Both the position numbers and the translations under genes were made by a program. Below are positions 60,960 through 64,000 of a DNA stretch of 64,000 bases, piece by piece. Position 1 is the stretch's first letter, and every line of letters starts with the position of its first letter. The notes under the pieces are model-generated. The model had not been told where the DNA came from. It was given only the letters and a program-made list of their open reading frames with translations, and made no database searches. Source of the DNA: Yanghanlia sp047501535 (GTDB lineage Bacteria; Pseudomonadota; Gammaproteobacteria; Burkholderiales; Burkholderiaceae_B); contig NZ_JAZDRJ010000008.1 in NCBI RefSeq assembly GCF_047501535.1, forward strand, positions 62,001 through 126,000, in the 5' to 3' direction.

Positions 60960-62051
60960 ATGAACGGGCGGCGCTTTATTCCAGGTTTCGTTTTTCGGGC
61001 CGGGGCTGCCCGTTCGATAGCTGTACTGGGTGCAGCGCTGGCTGCAGGCTTGGCAGCGGCATTGGCGGCAAGGCAGCATATACAAGGTCATGTCGAGCAA
61101 TTGGAAGCTCAGGCTCGCATACCGGTGGTTACTCGAGTCGTTGCCGCCCACGATCTGCCCGCCGGCACCCGCCTGAACGCTAACCACCTTGCTGCCCGGC
61201 AATTCCCCGCCAATCTTGTGCCCAGCGACAGCATCGACGTCGCGCATCATGAGCAGTTGGCGGGCATGGTCTTGCGCAGCGCCTTGCGGGCAGGAGATCT
61301 GATTCTGGAAGCCCACGGGCGCAGTGCGGAGCGTACGGCGTTTTCCAGTCATCTGGGGGAAGGGCGTCGTGCGGTCACCATGCCGGTGGATGCCATCAAT
61401 TCAGTGTCGGGCTTGCTTGAGCCCGGCGATCTTATAGACCTTTATGTGTCTTTCGACTATCAGCGCAGGCGTATTACGGCGCCATTGTTGCAGGGAGTAC
61501 TGGTGCTGGCCACCGGCACACAGACCGTGTCGCCTTTCGAGCCCTCCGCGCCAACGGGGCACGGGTTTTCCACCGTGACACTCGATACTTCCCCGGAAGA
61601 TGCCGTCAAACTTGTCGCAGCGCGCCAAAGCGGCACGATCACCGCTGTGTTGCGCCATCCTGGCGATGATCGTCCTACACGCAAAGCGGTGCGCGGCGAT
61701 CTGGCGAGTTTGATTGGTGTTGCCAACCCGCCTCCGGTCCGAAACCAAGCCAGGGCTCCGGTGTTGTATGGGAATCAGCGTGCTCGCAATGTTCCGAGCT
61801 TGGTGCCCAATGCTCCGACGGTGCGAAATCCTTCCGGTTTGTTCGATCTTCCCGAAGCACAGTCGTTGGTCAGCGCCTGGCTGCTGCAAAATGCCGCAGC
61901 ACAGGGGGGCAATGATGATGCGTCCAACGGTGCTGGAGGAGAAGCGCTGGGAGCGGGGTCTGACTCTCTTTTTATGGGTGACCAGGAGGGCTGGGCAAAC
62001 GGCGTAGGCCCGGCGCAGTTAACCGCTCAAGCGCAAGGTGATTTGGAGTAG
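60960..62051 (+). CDS. rcpC: Flp pilus assembly protein RcpC/CpaB
   Basis: 363 residues. One transmembrane segment (AVLGAALAAGLAAALAARQH) is followed by an SAF domain (VVAAHDLPAGTRLNANHLAA) and the RcpC beta-rich domain (GRRAVTMPVDAINSVSGLLE; GDLIDLYVSF). CpaB is a periplasmic protein that works with the RcpA secretin. The Gly/Asn-rich C-terminus (NDDASNGAGGEALGAGSD) is probably disordered. Spacing of 1 bp from the upstream gene and 4 bp to the next supports one operon. Confidence 0.85.
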   Translation: MNGRRFIPGFVFRAGAARSIAVLGAALAAGLAAALAARQHIQGHVEQLEAQARIPVVTRVVAAHDLPAGTRLNANHLAARQFPANLVPSDSIDVAHHEQLAGMVLRSALRAGDLILEAHGRSAERTAFSSHLGEGRRAVTMPVDAINSVSGLLEPGDLIDLYVSFDYQRRRITAPLLQGVLVLATGTQTVSPFEPSAPTGHGFSTVTLDTSPEDAVKLVAARQSGTITAVLRHPGDDRPTRKAVRGDLASLIGVANPPPVRNQARAPVLYGNQRARNVPSLVPNAPTVRNPSGLFDLPEAQSLVSAWLLQNAAAQGGNDDASNGAGGEALGAGSDSLFMGDQEGWANGVGPAQLTAQAQGDLE

Positions 62052-62055
62052 GCCG

Positions 62056-63462
62056 ATGTTGCGTTTTGCTTCGTCTCTCATGCTTTTCTCATTGTTGCTC
62101 TTGCTGCCTGTTAAAGGCTGGGCCGCCACCTTGCTGCGGATGCAGGTTGGGGAAGTCAGAGTACTTTCCGCGGTTGATGTCGCACGGGTGGCAGTGGGTG
62201 ATGGCCATGTATTGAATGCCGTCACCACTGAAGAAAAAGAGGTAATTGTGTTCGCACGCAACGAGGGCTCCAGCGCTTTGCAGATTTGGTCTGCCGATGG
62301 CAGCCGCAAGCATTACGAGGTGCAGGTAGCGCCTGAGGGGGCTCGACGCATTGAGCAGGAGCTGCGTGAAGTGCTGGGGCGGATTCCTGGCGTTGAATTA
62401 TCAACGGTGGGAGACAAACTGCTGGTAGAAGGTGATGGTTTATCGGATGACGACTTACTGCGGATCGAAGAACTGGCACAGCGTTACCCGCAGTTGCTGA
62501 ACTTCACGGGCCGAGTGGGGTGGGACAGCATGGTGTTGCTCGATGTGCAGGTGCTTGAAATGCCGCGCTCCTTGATCCGCGATTTAGGTATTCGCTGGCA
62601 ATCGCCCGCTGTGGGGGGAGTGAATGCCGCGCTGGCCTGGGACGGCGGCAGCCGCCGCTTGGCTGATCGTCCCGGCGAAAGCGCCGTGCCGGCAATGTTT
62701 CCCACCGGGGTGGCGGCAGGCTATCTGGGCGCAAGTGTGCTGTGGCCTGCTCAACTTCATGCGCTATTGCAGGCAGGCCACGCCATGATGTTGGCCCAAC
62801 CGCAATTGTTAGCGCGTAGTGGTTCGACAGCTGAATTTCTAGCAGGGGGTGAAGTTCCTTACTCTACGACCGACGCGAATGGGGCGACGAGCACGGCTTT
62901 CAAACCCTATGGGGTGTCATTGCGTATTACGCCACGCATCGAGCGCAGCGGCATCGTCCGCTCCCGCATCGAAGTTGAAGTTAGCTCGGTGGACCACGCC
63001 TTGTCGGTGGAAAACGGCCCGGCCTTGAAAACGCGCCGCGCTTCTACAGAATTCAATGTGCGTTCAGGGCAAACACTTGTGCTGGCGGGATTTCTCTCGC
63101 GCGACGATGCCCGCAACATTGATAGCGTTCCTGGTTTGGGAGGTTTGCCTTTGGTCGGGGCACTGTTTCGCTCAGTGAAAACGCAGAGGAATGACACCGA
63201 ACTGGCGGTATTCGTGACCCCCGTTGTGGTGACGGCTGACCACCCTGATGTCGAACAGCGGGTGCGTCAGGGCCGGGCCTTGGTCGAGGAGGGCTTTCCG
63301 GATGCGCCGCGCCTGAATACCCCTATTCGTGAACGTGAGCCTTTGCCCGCGCCACGTGTGGCTGCGTCAGCACCCTCTTGGGTTCCTTGGGGGGGGGCGG
63401 GGGGTCAATGGGTGGGCGCCGCCAGCGGGCAAGGGGGTGCGCAGGCGTTGGCCGTGGAATGA
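62056..63462 (+). CDS. rcpA: Flp pilus secretin RcpA/CpaC
   Basis: 468 residues from ATG 62056, preceded by GGAGTAGG; a GTG at 62038 in frame overlaps cpaB. The signal peptide (MLFSLLLLLPVKGWA|AT) is followed by an N0-like/BON-type domain (VGEVRVLSAVDVARVAVGDG) and the secretin core (VLLDVQVLEMPRSLIRDLGI; RSGQTLVLAGFLSRDDARN; ELAVFVTPVVVTADHPD). It forms the outer-membrane channel for the Flp pilus. The C-terminal tail is Pro/Gly-rich (VPWGGAGGQWVGAASG). Confidence 0.9.
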   Translation: MLRFASSLMLFSLLLLLPVKGWAATLLRMQVGEVRVLSAVDVARVAVGDGHVLNAVTTEEKEVIVFARNEGSSALQIWSADGSRKHYEVQVAPEGARRIEQELREVLGRIPGVELSTVGDKLLVEGDGLSDDDLLRIEELAQRYPQLLNFTGRVGWDSMVLLDVQVLEMPRSLIRDLGIRWQSPAVGGVNAALAWDGGSRRLADRPGESAVPAMFPTGVAAGYLGASVLWPAQLHALLQAGHAMMLAQPQLLARSGSTAEFLAGGEVPYSTTDANGATSTAFKPYGVSLRITPRIERSGIVRSRIEVEVSSVDHALSVENGPALKTRRASTEFNVRSGQTLVLAGFLSRDDARNIDSVPGLGGLPLVGALFRSVKTQRNDTELAVFVTPVVVTADHPDVEQRVRQGRALVEEGFPDAPRLNTPIREREPLPAPRVAASAPSWVPWGGAGGQWVGAASGQGGAQALAVE

Positions 63463-63471
63463 GGAGGCAAT

Positions 63472-64000
63472 ATGCTGGAACTGGAACTGGCTTATGAGGA
63501 TGGCCGTTGCAGCCGTCAAGTATTTCCCCTGCCGCTGCTGGTCGGTCGTGCACCTGAATGCGTCCTGGTGTTGAAATCATGGCGAGTGGCAAAACAGCAC
63601 GCCCGCATTATCGAGAAGGGAGGGCTGCTGTTTATTGAAGACCTGGGCAGTTTGGTGGGGACATTCGTGAATGGCCGCAGGGTGACGGAATACGGCCCGC
63701 TATCGGCCGGCGATGAAATCATCATCGGGCCCTGCTGCATGAGGTTGTTGCGCCTGCCGCCTACCGATTATTCCGCTATCGTCGCGCCCCTTGAGCAAGA
63801 GCAGCTACATGCGGGCGTGCCGCCTCGGGTGTCAGAGCCCGCCCTTATGCTGAGTGAGCGGTTTGTACCAGAAAGGAATTCGCTGCCAAAGCAAGATAAA
63901 CCCTGTACTGATTCAAAAGAGCATGTGCGACACCGACAGCGACTACATAAAGCGTTGCTTGAGGCGCTTGACCTGCGGCGGCGCGATATTCTGGCGCTGA
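63472..64000 (+). CDS. tadA: FHA domain fused to TadA/CpaF-type ATPase (N-terminal part, cut by edge)
   Basis: The frame from ATG 63472 (ribosome site GAGGAGG) is open to base 64000, about 176 residues. Residues ~20-95 form an FHA domain (LLVGRAPECVLVL; KQHARI; LGSLVGTFVNGRRV; GDEIIIG), a phosphothreonine-binding module. A linker follows, and the last ~20 residues (RLHKALLEALDLRRRDILAL) match the start of the CpaF/TadA ATPase family. The Walker motifs lie outside the window. An FHA module on the ATPase suggests control by Ser/Thr phosphorylation. TadZ/CpaE, often located before the ATPase, is missing here. Confidence 0.8.
   Translation, partial: MLELELAYEDGRCSRQVFPLPLLVGRAPECVLVLKSWRVAKQHARIIEKGGLLFIEDLGSLVGTFVNGRRVTEYGPLSAGDEIIIGPCCMRLLRLPPTDYSAIVAPLEQEQLHAGVPPRVSEPALMLSERFVPERNSLPKQDKPCTDSKEHVRHRQRLHKALLEALDLRRRDILAL

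Noticed and set aside
1..64000. CRISPR arrays, tRNA or rRNA genes, prophage genes
   Set aside because: I saw no spaced direct-repeat array, no tRNA cloverleaf with TTCRANYC-type arm, no rRNA and no phage structural or lysis genes. Small RNA genes could escape reading by eye.

Overview
The window is a chromosomal segment of a betaproteobacterium, most likely Burkholderiales/Alcaligenaceae (a Bordetella, Achromobacter or Pusillimonas relative). This is inferred from protein style, moderately high GC and gene order (hisS-yfgM-bamB-der-hisC-hfq-hflX-hflK-hflC-hisZ-purA; rpsU-dnaG-rpoD); no database search was run. Most of the window is densely packed core genome. Two surface-pilus loci, one retroelement and one unusual polyphosphate-related cluster are set into it.

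Layout. 1-10.6 kb: gdhA (cut by the left edge), rho and trxA on the minus strand, then parE-parC, a 2Fe-2S flavoreductase, a DadA-type dehydrogenase and a UgpB-type binding protein, closed by a strong terminator. 10.8-19.8 kb: a compact, translationally coupled type IVb (R64/IncI1 thin-pilus-like) operon, pilL-N-O-P-Q-R-S-V, without its own prepilin peptidase, lytic transglycosylase or shufflon recombinase. 19.8-24.6 kb: alaS, tusA-like, rpsP-rimM-trmD. 24.6-26.5 kb: an apparently complete group IIC intron with its reverse transcriptase, sitting directly behind the trmD terminator hairpin. 26.5-29.4 kb: valS (minus). 29.7-45.7 kb: ndk, rlmN, rodZ-like, ispG, hisS, yfgM, bamB, der, hisC, hfq, hflX, hflK, hflC, hisZ, purA and a phosphoribosyltransferase. 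45.8-50.4 kb: the macromolecular-synthesis operon rpsU-dnaG-rpoD; RpoD carries ten tandem AAKKT-type units near its N-terminus.

50.5-56.2 kb, all minus strand: an SLC13-type permease, a PPK2 polyphosphate kinase, YjdM/PhnA, a CHAD-domain protein and a ParA-type ATPase whose start codon overlaps the CHAD stop. CHAD domains bind polyphosphate and PPK2 makes or uses it, while ParA ATPases position cargo on the nucleoid. The best candidate here for an undescribed system is therefore a polyphosphate-granule positioning or partitioning module. This is inference from domain identity and gene order.

56.3-57.9 kb: a small Cys-rich protein gene and tag (3-methyladenine glycosylase), each followed by one copy of a 104-bp direct repeat carrying DnaA-box-like motifs. 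57.9-64 kb: the start of a Tad/Flp pilus locus (flp pilin, TadG-like, TadE-like, an unrecognised exported protein, RcpC/CpaB, the RcpA/CpaC secretin, and an FHA-TadA ATPase fusion cut by the right edge). No prepilin peptidase is visible for either pilus system, so both must rely on one encoded elsewhere.
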